Shown here: piece by piece, positions 15,681 to 23,448 of the stretch | How positions within the stretch are numbered: position 1 is the first letter of the stretch | How the letters are laid out: each line of letters opens with the position of its first letter | NCBI RefSeq assembly: GCF_008704655.1 | Contig: NZ_CP023688.1 | Location: 6,826,001 to 6,890,000, forward strand | Direction of reading: 5' to 3' | DNA length: 64,000 nucleotides | Source of the DNA: Streptomyces rimosus | GTDB lineage: Bacteria; Actinomycetota; Actinomycetes; Streptomycetales; Streptomycetaceae | Notes under the pieces: generated by a model | The model's database searches: none | What the model was told of the DNA's origin: nothing | The model's input: the letters and a program-made list of their open reading frames with translations, nothing else | Position numbers and translations under genes: made by a program

Positions 15681-17261
15681 ATGAACGCAACCCTGTACGA
15701 GGTCGGCAGCCGAAGTCCGCGGCCGGACGACGCGCCACAGCCCGGCCGGCATGTCACCATGCTGACCGAGGGCACCTATCCGCACGTCCACGGTGGCGTC
15801 TCCACCTGGTGCGACCAGCTCGTACGGGGCATGCCGGAAGTCCGCTTCAACGTCATCGCGCTGACCGGCAGCGGCCGGGAACCGGTGACCTGGGACCTGC
15901 CCGCCAACGTCTACGCGCAGTCCTCCGTGCCGATGTGGGGCCCGCAGCCGGGCCGCCGGACCGCCGGGCTCCGGGGGCGCGAACGGCGTCGCTTCGTCGA
16001 CACCTACGAGCGCTTCCTGCTCTCCATGCTCGACCCGCAGTCCTGCACCGACTTCGGCACCGAGCTGTACGCGCTGGCCGCGCTCGCCCGCGAGGGGCGG
16101 CTCAGTGCCGCGCTGCGCACCGAGACGGCGCTGCGTTCCCTGATGTGGATCTGGACCCTGCCGCACGTCGCCACCCGCGCCGCCGAACCCACCGTCCACG
16201 ACGCGCTGACCGCCACCGACCTGCTGGAGCACGCGCTGCGCCCGCTGGCCGTACGGATACCGCGGGACAGCGTCGCGCACGCGGTCAGCAACGGGCTGGC
16301 CTGCCTGCCCGCGCTCGCCGCCAAGGAGTTCGACGAGGTGCCGTTCCTGCTCACCGAGCACGGCATCTACTTGCGGGAACGTTACCTCGGCTACCGCCGC
16401 GACGCGCAGCGCTGGCCCGTCAAGGCCCTGATGCTCGGCTTCTACCGGCAGCTGACGATCGAGAGCTACCGGGCCGCCGACCTGGTCACGCCGTGCAACA
16501 AGTACAACACCCGCTGGGAGGAGCGCGGCGGCACCCCGCCCGAGAAGATACGGACCGTCTACAACGGCGTCGATGTGCAGCTCTTCCCGCACGCCGAACA
16601 GGAGCCGGACGACCCGACGCTGAGCTGGGCCGGGCGGATCGACCCGATCAAGGACCTGGAAACCCTCATCCGCGCCTACGCGCTGTGCCGCGCCGAGGTA
16701 CCCAACCTGCGGCTGCGGCTGTTCGGCGGGGTGCCGGCCGGCGGCGAGGCGTACAAGACCCGCTGCGAGAAGCTGGCCGCCTCGCTCGGTGTGACCGACG
16801 GGCTCAGCTGGGAGGGGCGCATCGACGACGTGGCCCGCGCCTACGCCGCCGGCAGCATCGTCATGCTCTCCAGCATCTCCGAGGGCTTCCCGTTCAGCCT
16901 GATAGAGGCCATGTCCTGCGGCCGTTCGACGGTCTCGACCGATGTCGGCGGGGTACGCGAGGCGGTCGGTGACACCGGACTCGTCGTACCGCCCCGGGAA
17001 CCGGAGGCCATGGCCAAGGCCACCCTCGAACTCCTCAAGGGCGGCTGGGAGAAGCGCGCCGAACTCGGCAGCCGGGCCCGGCAGCGGGTGATCGACCAGT
17101 TCACGCTGCGCCGCTCGGTCGACGGCTTCCGCACCATCTACCGCGAACTCGACGGCGCGGACCGGCAGGCGCAGGAGACGCAGGAATCCCGGGAGGAGTG
17201 GACCCTCCAGCTGCGCGGCCCGTGGCGCGCCCCGCTCGCCGCTGACGGGGGCGGCTGGTGA
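15681..17261 (+). CDS. pelF: GT4-family glycosyltransferase, PelF-like (DUF3492)
   Basis: This 526-residue cytoplasmic protein has no signal peptide. Its N-terminal half begins with VTMLTEGTYPHVHGGVSTWCDQLVRGMPEV, seen as MLTEGTYP and GGVSTWCD; these are the hallmarks of the DUF3492/PelF N-domain. The region around LLTEHGIYLRER and RTVYNGVDVQLF is also PelF-like. The C-terminal GT-B domain carries WAGRIDPIKDLETLI and the E-x7-E nucleotide-sugar motif EGFPFSLIE (Glu401, Glu409). PelF polymerises a GalNAc/GlcNAc-containing chain from UDP-sugars in Pel, and the fungal GT4 of the GAG cluster is its relative. The ATG at 15681 follows a G-rich ribosome-binding site. The stop overlaps the next start (GTGA), so the transporter-like gene is translationally coupled. 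Confidence 0.92.
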   Translation: MNATLYEVGSRSPRPDDAPQPGRHVTMLTEGTYPHVHGGVSTWCDQLVRGMPEVRFNVIALTGSGREPVTWDLPANVYAQSSVPMWGPQPGRRTAGLRGRERRRFVDTYERFLLSMLDPQSCTDFGTELYALAALAREGRLSAALRTETALRSLMWIWTLPHVATRAAEPTVHDALTATDLLEHALRPLAVRIPRDSVAHAVSNGLACLPALAAKEFDEVPFLLTEHGIYLRERYLGYRRDAQRWPVKALMLGFYRQLTIESYRAADLVTPCNKYNTRWEERGGTPPEKIRTVYNGVDVQLFPHAEQEPDDPTLSWAGRIDPIKDLETLIRAYALCRAEVPNLRLRLFGGVPAGGEAYKTRCEKLAASLGVTDGLSWEGRIDDVARAYAAGSIVMLSSISEGFPFSLIEAMSCGRSTVSTDVGGVREAVGDTGLVVPPREPEAMAKATLELLKGGWEKRAELGSRARQRVIDQFTLRRSVDGFRTIYRELDGADRQAQETQESREEWTLQLRGPWRAPLAADGGGW

Positions 17262-18721
17262 GCGGACCCCTTTGGCTCGTACCGGGGGAGGGCAAGGACC
17301 GTACGGACGACCTGCCGGACGTGCCGCGTCCGCAGCGCCCGCAGTGGGCCGCGCCCGACCCGGTCGACGAACTCGCCGGCCGCATGGGCGATCTGATCGC
17401 CGCCGCCGTCCACCCCGACGAGATCGCCGCGATCATCGAGTCCGACGGCATGAGCGACGACCAGATCAAGCTCACCTACGGGCGCGAGAACTCCTTCGCC
17501 CTCGCCGAGGAACTGTACGAGCGCGTGCCGCGCCGCTACCCGGAGCCGGACCGCGTCCTCACCGACCCCTGGCGGGTCAGCCTGCTCGGCTGCCTGCTGC
17601 GCGCCCTGGTCTTCGCCCTGCCCGGCCTCGCCTACGTCGTCGGCTCCCACCTGCTGTCCGGGCCGCCGGACTCCCGCGGGCTGCCCGCCGGCACCCTCCC
17701 GCTGCTGGCGGGCGCCCTGGCCGGCTGGGTCTGGAACCAGGCGCTCGCCCACCGCGCGTACTCCTGGCTGGGCCTGGGCGAACGGTGGCCCGCCGCCCGC
17801 TCGCTGGCCGTCGGCGCGCCGCTGGGCGCGCTGTTCGGGGCGGGCGTCGCCTGGGCGGTCGGCGTCGCCGACGCGGACGCCCCCGGCGCGGTGGCCTTCG
17901 CCGCCGGCCAGGCGGTCTACCTCGGCGCCGCGACCGCGCTGCTCGTCTTCGGGCAGGAACGGTGGCTGCTGTGCGCGCTGGCCCCGGTCGGGCTCGGCGC
18001 CGCGCTGATGGCGGTGTACGTGCCGCCGGACCCCGTACGCGAAGGGCTGCTCGTGCTGTCGCTCGGCGCGGCTCTCGCGCTGGCCGCCGTCACCGTGTGG
18101 CGCTGCCGCAGCGAGCCCCGGCACGACGGGCCCGCGCCGCGCGCGGTGGCCTCCGTGCCGTACGGGCTCTTCGGCCTGGCCATCGGCGTCCTGGTGCTGC
18201 ACACGGCGCTCGGCGACGTCCTGCGGTACGGGGCGCACGCCGAGGTCGCGGCGCCCGCTGCGGTGGCCCTCACGCTCAGCATGGGCCCGGCCGAATGGCT
18301 GCTGTACCGCTACCGCAGCCGGGCGGTGGCCGGGCTGCGCGCCAGCACCACCTTCGCCGCGTTCTGGCGCGCCACCTCCGGCGCGCTGGCCCGCTGCCTG
18401 GCCTGCTACCTCGCGGTCCTGGCGCTGCTCGGCGGCGTCGGGAGCGCGGTGTGGCGGCAGGGACCGCCGATGGACTGGGCGCACGCGCTGGGGCTGTTGT
18501 GCCTGGGCACGGTGCTGTGGACGGCGCTGCTGCTCCAGGCGTTCGGAGCGGTGCCGGTCGCGGCGGCGGTGTGCGGCCTGGCCGCGATCGCTCAAACGGT
18601 TCTCCTGGTGGCCGGGCCACTGTCTCCGGCCGTCGCGCAGCTGATCGTCTGCGGGGTGGCCGCGCTCGTCCTGGGCGGGCTGGTCTCGGTGCTGCTGGGG
18701 AGGGCCACGGCTCATCGCTGA
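17258..18721 (+). CDS. 12-TM integral membrane protein, probable PelG-like export/synthase partner
   Basis: This 487-residue protein has a cytoplasmic N-terminal region (1-105), rich in acidic residues and containing ESDGMSDDQIK and FALAEELYERVPRR. About twelve hydrophobic helices follow, from LLGCLLRALVFALPGLAYVV to the last, VAALVLGGLVSVLLG. The size and helix count match PelG (a Wzx-like membrane protein that partners PelF) and the membrane half of the fungal GAG GT4, but I see no motif that proves homology. The GTG start overlaps the pelF stop by 4 nt, so the two are coupled. Expected role: holding PelF at the membrane and moving the polymer out. Confidence 0.7.
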   Translation: MSGPLWLVPGEGKDRTDDLPDVPRPQRPQWAAPDPVDELAGRMGDLIAAAVHPDEIAAIIESDGMSDDQIKLTYGRENSFALAEELYERVPRRYPEPDRVLTDPWRVSLLGCLLRALVFALPGLAYVVGSHLLSGPPDSRGLPAGTLPLLAGALAGWVWNQALAHRAYSWLGLGERWPAARSLAVGAPLGALFGAGVAWAVGVADADAPGAVAFAAGQAVYLGAATALLVFGQERWLLCALAPVGLGAALMAVYVPPDPVREGLLVLSLGAALALAAVTVWRCRSEPRHDGPAPRAVASVPYGLFGLAIGVLVLHTALGDVLRYGAHAEVAAPAAVALTLSMGPAEWLLYRYRSRAVAGLRASTTFAAFWRATSGALARCLACYLAVLALLGGVGSAVWRQGPPMDWAHALGLLCLGTVLWTALLLQAFGAVPVAAAVCGLAAIAQTVLLVAGPLSPAVAQLIVCGVAALVLGGLVSVLLGRATAHR

Positions 18722-19230
18722 GGAGGCGACAGCCGCTCGACGCTCGTACGGCGCGCCCGCACGTCCGGTACGGTGCCCGGTCCCCGCATCGCGGACCGAC
18801 GGGCGGGCGGTCCCGTCCGGGGCTTCGTCCCCGGCCGGTAACCGGGGCCGGATCCGCGTGCCGTGGCCCGACGGAGGGGCGCTCCCATACGGACGGCCCC
18901 TCGCTGGTTCCGCGCGCCGTGGTCCGACGGAGGGGCGCTCCCATACGGACGGCCCCTCGCTGGTTCCGCGCGCCGTGGCCGACGGACGGGCGCTCCCGTA
19001 CGGTCCCGCCCCCCGCCGGGTCCGCGCACCGCGGCCCGACGGGCGGGTGCCTCGGTCCGGGCCCCGCCCCTGGCCGGAATCCGGCGCCGGTCCCGCGCAC
19101 CGCGGCCCGATGGGCAGGTGCCCCGGCCCGGGCCCCGCCCCTGGCCGGTAACCGACGCCGGATCCGCGTGCCGTGGCCGGTACTCGTATCCTCAGCATCT
19201 CGCCCCATTTCCGACAGGAGCCCACGAACC
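18722..19230. repeat. degenerate tandem repeat array between the membrane protein and GH135 genes
   Basis: This 509-nt interval has no gene. It is filled by about seven degenerate copies of a 55-72 nt unit whose core reads CCGyGGCCCGACGG. The CGACGG mark falls near 18797, 18869, 18925, 18980, 19037 and (as cgatgg) 19108, with a last partial copy near 19171. The copies starting at 18869 and 18925 are nearly identical over 56 nt. Several long frames run through it only because the repeat keeps them open. Confidence 0.8.
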
Positions 19231-19926
19231 ATGACCCGGCCGTCCTCGCGACAGCCCCGTCCGCCCTCCCGCCAGCTGCTGGTCCCCCTCTACGAGCACC
19301 CGGCCGAGCGCCCGGACGCCTGGCGGCGGCTCATCGAGGCGGCGCCCGACCTCTACGGCGTGGTGCTCAACCCGGCCAGCGGCCCCGGCACCGCCCCCGA
19401 CCGGGACTTCGCCGAGGTGGCCCGGCGGTTACGGGAGGCGGGCGTACGCATCCTCGGCTACACCGACACCGACTACGGGCGCCGTCCGCACGCGGCCGTC
19501 GCCCAGGACCTGCTGCGGCACCGCGACTGGTACGGGGCCGACGGCGCGTTCTTCGACCAGGCCGCCGCCGACGCCGGTCTCCTCGCGCACTACAGCCGGC
19601 TGACGGTTGCCGCGCGCGCCGCCGGGGCCGGCACCGTCGTCCTCAACCACGGTCTCCACCCGCACCCCCGCTACCTCGACTTCGCCGACCTCCTGGTCAC
19701 CTTCGAGAACAGCTGGGCGGCGTACGAGAACGCCGAGATCCCGGAGTGGACCGCCCACCACCCGCCCGAACGGTTCTGCCACCTCATCCACGGCCTCCCC
19801 GAGACCTGCGCGGAGGCCGCCGCCGAGCTGGCCCGGCAGCGCGGGGCCGCCGTGCACTGCGCCGTCCCCGGCACTGCGCCGCACCCCTGGGACGCCCTTC
19901 CCCCCTTCCTGGAGACCCCCCGATGA
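19231..19926 (+). CDS. spherulin-4 family (GH135/Sph3-like) protein
   Basis: This 231-residue protein is a single TIM-barrel domain of the spherulation-specific family 4. It begins LLVPLYEHPA with the usual 'W-x-x-x-x-x-A' that follows. Typical strands are YGVVLNPASGPG, RILGYTDTDYGRR, YGADGAFFDQ (acidic residues at the active site) and VVLNHGLHPHPRYL. The A. fumigatus homologue Sph3 is an endo-alpha-1,4-N-acetylgalactosaminidase (GH135) needed for galactosaminogalactan. Unlike Sph3 there is no signal peptide or membrane anchor visible; the N-terminus (MTRPSSRQPRPPSRQ) is short and charged. The ATG at 19231 follows ACAGGAG. The stop overlaps the GH114 start (ATGA), so the two hydrolases are translated together. 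Confidence 0.88.
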   Translation: MTRPSSRQPRPPSRQLLVPLYEHPAERPDAWRRLIEAAPDLYGVVLNPASGPGTAPDRDFAEVARRLREAGVRILGYTDTDYGRRPHAAVAQDLLRHRDWYGADGAFFDQAAADAGLLAHYSRLTVAARAAGAGTVVLNHGLHPHPRYLDFADLLVTFENSWAAYENAEIPEWTAHHPPERFCHLIHGLPETCAEAAAELARQRGAAVHCAVPGTAPHPWDALPPFLETPR

Positions 19927-20792
19927 CGTCCCCGCGCTTCCGCAAGAGACTGCTGCTCCTCCTCGGCTCGCTCCTGCTGGTCACCACCGCCTGCTCCCAG
20001 ATACCGGACGGCCCGGACGGCAAGCCCAGCCACGGCGCGAGCCCCGGCACCGCAAGCCCGAGCAGCCCCGGCGGCGGCACGGGTACGCACAAGCCCATCT
20101 GGCGCCCCGAGCCCGGCACCGACTGGCAGTGGCAGCTGACCGGAAAGCTCGACCTGTCCGTCGACGCGCCCGTCTACGACATCGACGGCTTCAACCACAA
20201 GGCCGCCACGGTCGCCGACCTCCACAAGCGCGGCCGCAAGGCCATCTGCTACATCAGCGTCGGCGCCTACGAGGACTTCCGCCCGGACGCGCGCCGCTTC
20301 CCCAAGAACGTCATCGGCGAGGAGAACGGCTGGAAGGGCGAGCGCTGGCTCGACATCCGCCGCCTGGACGTGCTGCGTCCCCTGATGGCGAAGCGTTTCG
20401 ACATGTGCCGCGACAAGGGCTTCGACGCCGTCGAGCCGGACAACGTCGACGGCTACAAGAACAAGACCGGCTTCGACCTGACCGCCGACGACCAGCTCGC
20501 CTTCAACCGCATGATCGCCAAACTGGCCCACGACCGCGGCATGTCCGTCGGCCTCAAGAACGACCTCGACCAGATCCCCCAGCTCGTCGGCGACTTCGAC
20601 TTCGCCGTCAACGAGCAGTGCGCCGAGTACGACGAGTGCGCGGCCATGACCCCCTTCATCAAGGCCGACAAGGCCGTCTTCCACGTCGAATACGAACTCC
20701 CGGCCTCCCGCTTCTGCCGCACCTCCAAGCGCCTGGGACTCAGCTCCATGCAGAAGCGGCTGCATTTGGACGCTTGGCGGGAGAGCTGCTGA
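19923..20792 (+). CDS. GH114 endo-alpha-1,4-polygalactosaminidase-like lipoprotein
   Basis: This 289-residue protein has a signal peptide with a lipobox-like LLLVTTAC (Cys about 24). A Ser/Gly/Pro linker and one GH114 domain (about 60-289) follow. The family pattern is clear: the 'WQWQLTGKLD' opening, 'VYDIDGFN', 'AICYISVGAYEDFRPD', 'FDAVEPDNVDGY' (Glu171) and 'FAVNEQCAEY' (Glu231). GH114 is also the N-terminal hydrolase domain of PelA and the catalytic domain of Ega3 in the GAG cluster. It should trim or release de-N-acetylated galactosamine-rich polymer at the cell surface. Its ATG overlaps the GH135 stop by 4 nt. It is the last gene of the locus; the next gene is convergent. Confidence 0.93.
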   Translation: MTSPRFRKRLLLLLGSLLLVTTACSQIPDGPDGKPSHGASPGTASPSSPGGGTGTHKPIWRPEPGTDWQWQLTGKLDLSVDAPVYDIDGFNHKAATVADLHKRGRKAICYISVGAYEDFRPDARRFPKNVIGEENGWKGERWLDIRRLDVLRPLMAKRFDMCRDKGFDAVEPDNVDGYKNKTGFDLTADDQLAFNRMIAKLAHDRGMSVGLKNDLDQIPQLVGDFDFAVNEQCAEYDECAAMTPFIKADKAVFHVEYELPASRFCRTSKRLGLSSMQKRLHLDAWRESC

Positions 20793-20812
20793 GGCCGTGG
20801 GAGGCGGAGCAT

Positions 20813-21010
20813 CTAGAGAGGCCGGTACGCACTCCCGTCCGTCCCCTCCGGTAGCGCCCGGCTCAAAGTGACGTATACGGGACCGTACGGCGTCTCCAAC
20901 CGCCACGCCTCCCACTGGTCGAGCTCCTGCGCGCAGTAGCGCCGCAGGAGCTCGCGAAACTGCTCCAGCTCGGTGTCGGACATGCGCTGGGGTTGGTTGT
21001 CGTGCGCCAC
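20813..21010 (-). CDS. small conserved hypothetical protein (65 aa)
   Basis: I do not recognise a family. This 65-residue protein is acidic and helix-rich in its first half (MSDTELEQFRELLRRY, then QELDQWEAWRLE). It ends with a short beta-type segment, YGPVYVTLSR. The GTG at 21010 has TAAGTT six nt upstream, the TAnnnT pattern of a leaderless promoter, which supports it over the internal ATG at 20983. It lies 37 nt after cobS on the same strand. Codon use is ordinary for the window. Confidence 0.65.
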   Translation of the reverse strand: MAHDNQPQRMSDTELEQFRELLRRYCAQELDQWEAWRLETPYGPVYVTLSRALPEGTDGSAYRPL

Positions 21011-21047
21011 GGGGGCAACTTAGGCGTAGGTGGGCCTGGTCCCGGCA

Positions 21048-21860
21048 CTACCCCACCGCCAGCACCACCAGAACAACCACCCCCGTCACCTCCGCGATCG
21101 CGCCGAAGACGTCGCCGGTGATGCCGCCGAAGCGGTGGCGGCAGCGGCGTAGGGTCGCTTCTCCTGTGGCGAGGGCGAGGAGGGTGGCCAGGGTCGCGTG
21201 GAGGGCTTCGTGCGGGCCGTGGAGGGCGCCGGTGGCTGCGGCGAGGGCGGTTACCAGTGTCGCCGCTGCTGCCGCCCAGCGCAGCGGTACCGTGCCGGCC
21301 ACCGCTGCCCCCAGGCCCTCGGGGCGGGCTGCCGGGACGCCCTTGCGGGCGGTGAGGGTGAGGGCGCAGCGGGCGGTGACGGCGGAGAGGGTGGCGGCTG
21401 CCGCGCCGTGGGTCCAGCTCTGTTCGTAGAGGTGGGACAGGGCGGCCACCTGGGCCAGCAGCGTGAACAGCAGCGTGATGACGCCGAACGGGCCGATGTC
21501 GGACTGCTTCATGATGCGCAGCGCGTCGTCGGCGGGCTTGCCGCTGCCCAGGCCGTCGGCGGTGTCGGCGAGTCCGTCGAGGTGCAGGCCGCGGGTGAGG
21601 GCGGCGGGGACGGCGGCCGTGGCGACGGCGGCGAGGAGGGGGCCGCTGCCGAGGAGGGTGAGCAGGGTGCCGAGGGCCGCTGCCGCCAGGCCGATCACCA
21701 GGCCCGCGACCGGTGCGCACAGCATGCCGCCGCGTGCCGCCGCCCGGTCCCAGCGGCGCAGCCGTACCGGCAGCACGGTCAGCGTGCCGAAGGCGAAACG
21801 CATGGCGTCCCCGAGGGTGGGGGAAGGCGGGGGGCCGGAGGAGGTGGCGGCGTCGTTCAC
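21048..21860 (-). CDS. cobS: adenosylcobinamide-GDP ribazoletransferase
   Basis: This 270-residue integral membrane protein joins adenosylcobinamide-GDP to alpha-ribazole, the last assembly step of adenosylcobalamin. It shows the CobS signatures: the opening 'F-x-T-x-L-P-V' (FGTLTVLPVRLR), the acidic substrate loop HLDGLADTADGLG, 'MKQSDIGPFGV', and RFGGITGDVFGA near the C-terminus. About six hydrophobic helices are visible. The start is GTG at 21860. TAGCCT six nt upstream suggests a leaderless transcript and there is no ribosome-binding site. cobT and cobU are on the same strand at 25.3 and 27.4 kb, but a plus-strand gene breaks the unit. Confidence 0.94.
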   Translation of the reverse strand: MNDAATSSGPPPSPTLGDAMRFAFGTLTVLPVRLRRWDRAAARGGMLCAPVAGLVIGLAAAALGTLLTLLGSGPLLAAVATAAVPAALTRGLHLDGLADTADGLGSGKPADDALRIMKQSDIGPFGVITLLFTLLAQVAALSHLYEQSWTHGAAAATLSAVTARCALTLTARKGVPAARPEGLGAAVAGTVPLRWAAAAATLVTALAAATGALHGPHEALHATLATLLALATGEATLRRCRHRFGGITGDVFGAIAEVTGVVVLVVLAVG

Positions 21861-21937
21861 CGCGGCAGGCTAACCCGGCCGCCGCGGACCGTACGGCGTA
21901 AATTGCCCCTATACGCGACAAACGGGGAGTGCGTGGC

Positions 21938-22675
21938 ATGGGTCACTGGTGGTTCCGCAACATCATCGAGCCGGGGAAGCTCCCCCTGCTGCTCGCGCTC
22001 GTCTCCTTCGTGCTGACGTTCGCCGTGACCCGGGTGATCACCCGGCTGATCCGGGCCGGGAAGGGCCCCTTCCGCAACATCTCGCCGGGGGGCCTGCACA
22101 TCCACCACGTCGTGCCCGGTGTGGTGCTGATGGTCATCGGCGGGTTCACCGCGCTGGCCGGCGGGCGCCACGGGTACGGGGCCGGGATAGCGGCGGTGCT
22201 GTTCGGGATGGGCGTCGGGCTGGTGCTGGACGAGTTCGCGCTGATCCTGCACCTGGACGACGTGTACTGGAGCGAGCAGGGCACCAAGAGCGTGGAGATC
22301 GTGATCGTCACGGCCGCGCTGGTGGCGCTGATCCTGGGCGGCGCGCTGCCGTTCGGGGTGAACGAGCTGGACCCCGAGGAGTTCCACAACCGGTTCCGGG
22401 TGGTGCGGACCGTCGGCATCAACTTCCTGTTCGCGCTGGTGGCGCTCTTCAAGGGGAAGGGGAGGCTGGCGGTGATCGGGGTGTTCGTACCGTTCGTCGC
22501 GCTGTTCGGGGCGGTGCGGCTGGCGCGGCCGAACTCACCCTGGGCGAAGCGGTTCTACCGGCGGCGCCCCAAGGCCCGCGCCAAGGCGAAGGTCCGCGCC
22601 TTCCGGCACGACCGGCGCTGGAACGGGCTGCGCCGCCGGGTCAACCACGTCATCGGCGGGGCGCCGAACTCCTGA
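21938..22675 (+). CDS. integral membrane protein with HIHH and DEF/HLDD motifs, unknown function
   Basis: This 245-residue protein has about five or six hydrophobic helices and a basic cytoplasmic tail (RRRPKARAKAKVR). Helix 2 is preceded by GGLHIHHVVPGVV. Helix 4 contains GLVLDEFALILHLDDVYW. His, Asp and Glu residues clustered in and beside membrane helices look like a metal-binding or catalytic site. I cannot name the family with confidence. The ATG at 21938 is preferred over the GTG at 21929, because GGGGAG lies 8 nt before it. It is the only plus-strand gene among the cobalamin/MprF genes. Its stop codon lies in a 17-nt tandem repeat. Confidence 0.75.
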   Translation: MGHWWFRNIIEPGKLPLLLALVSFVLTFAVTRVITRLIRAGKGPFRNISPGGLHIHHVVPGVVLMVIGGFTALAGGRHGYGAGIAAVLFGMGVGLVLDEFALILHLDDVYWSEQGTKSVEIVIVTAALVALILGGALPFGVNELDPEEFHNRFRVVRTVGINFLFALVALFKGKGRLAVIGVFVPFVALFGAVRLARPNSPWAKRFYRRRPKARAKAKVRAFRHDRRWNGLRRRVNHVIGGAPNS

Positions 22676-22735
22676 AGGGGCCGCATTCCTGAAGGCGCCG
22701 CATTCCTGAAGGTGCCGCATTCCTGAAGGTGCCGA
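22671..22735 (+). repeat. 17-nt tandem repeat overlapping a stop codon
   Basis: Three full units and one partial unit of cctgaaggngccgcatt start at 22671, 22688, 22705 and 22722. The TGA stop of the preceding membrane-protein gene lies in the first unit (22673-22675). Confidence 0.9.
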
Positions 22736-22745
22736 AACCTTTCGG
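22732..22745. terminator. candidate bidirectional terminator between convergent genes
   Basis: CCGAAA-cc-TTTCGG is a perfect inverted repeat placed between the stops at 22675 (+) and 22753 (-). The stem is short and the loop tight, so it is a weak call. Confidence 0.4.
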
Positions 22746-22752
22746 GAGCCGT

Positions 22753-23448
22753 TCAGGCGCCGGCTCTGGCCCGCTGCGTCCCGCGCGGTTTGCGCCGGTG
22801 CAGCACCTCCCAGACCCCGCACAGCACCAGCAGCACCACGACGGCGGCGATGTGCTCCCGGCCCGCCAGGTTGTTCTTGATGAACACGATCTCGTAGACC
22901 ATCGACAGCACCACCAGCGCGCAGGTGAACCACGCCCGGTAGACCCAGCACACGAAGATCCCGAGGCCCACCACGGCCGCCGAGGGCCCGGTGTCGTGGA
23001 CGAACGCGTCGGTGGGCGGCAGGCCGATGGGGTTGTCGGGGCCGAGCCAGATGCCGATGCGCGCGTACATCGTCCCGGCCAGCGTGGCCGCGTACGCGAT
23101 CAGCAGCGTCCGGGCCCGGCCCAGGCAGATCTCGCAGATGCCGAAGACGAGCAGGATCTGCGCCAGCGCGCCCCACACCGGCAGGTCCAGGGCGGGCACG
23201 AACAGCGACAGCGGTGTGCGCAGCAGCGCCAGCCACAGATGTTCGTCGGCCTGGACCGAGCCGATGTTCTGGACGAACTGATAGCCCCAGGACTGGTTCT
23301 GGACGATCTGGAAGAGGGAGGTGAGCAGGACGGCGGCGATCGTCATCGGGATCGCCGCCAGTTTCTTGGTACGCAACCCGGACCACAGGGTCCGGAACAG
23401 CAGGCCCCACTCGGCACGCACGGCGCGGCGCAGGACCGGCTCGCTCAT
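22753..23448 (-). CDS. rhomboid-like integral membrane protein
   Basis: This 231-residue protein has about six hydrophobic helices. Helix 4 starts DTGPSAAVVGLG, and the last helix begins REHIAAVVVLLVL. A Ser in a GxS context followed by a helix-borne His is the Ser-His dyad pattern of rhomboid proteases, though GPSAA is not the canonical GASG. The ATG at 23448 overlaps the stop of the MprF-like gene by 4 nt (ATGA). The pair is therefore coupled and probably works at the same membrane. Catalytic activity is an inference from two residues. It could equally be an inactive rhomboid-like protein. Confidence 0.68.
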   Translation of the reverse strand: MSEPVLRRAVRAEWGLLFRTLWSGLRTKKLAAIPMTIAAVLLTSLFQIVQNQSWGYQFVQNIGSVQADEHLWLALLRTPLSLFVPALDLPVWGALAQILLVFGICEICLGRARTLLIAYAATLAGTMYARIGIWLGPDNPIGLPPTDAFVHDTGPSAAVVGLGIFVCWVYRAWFTCALVVLSMVYEIVFIKNNLAGREHIAAVVVLLVLCGVWEVLHRRKPRGTQRARAGA

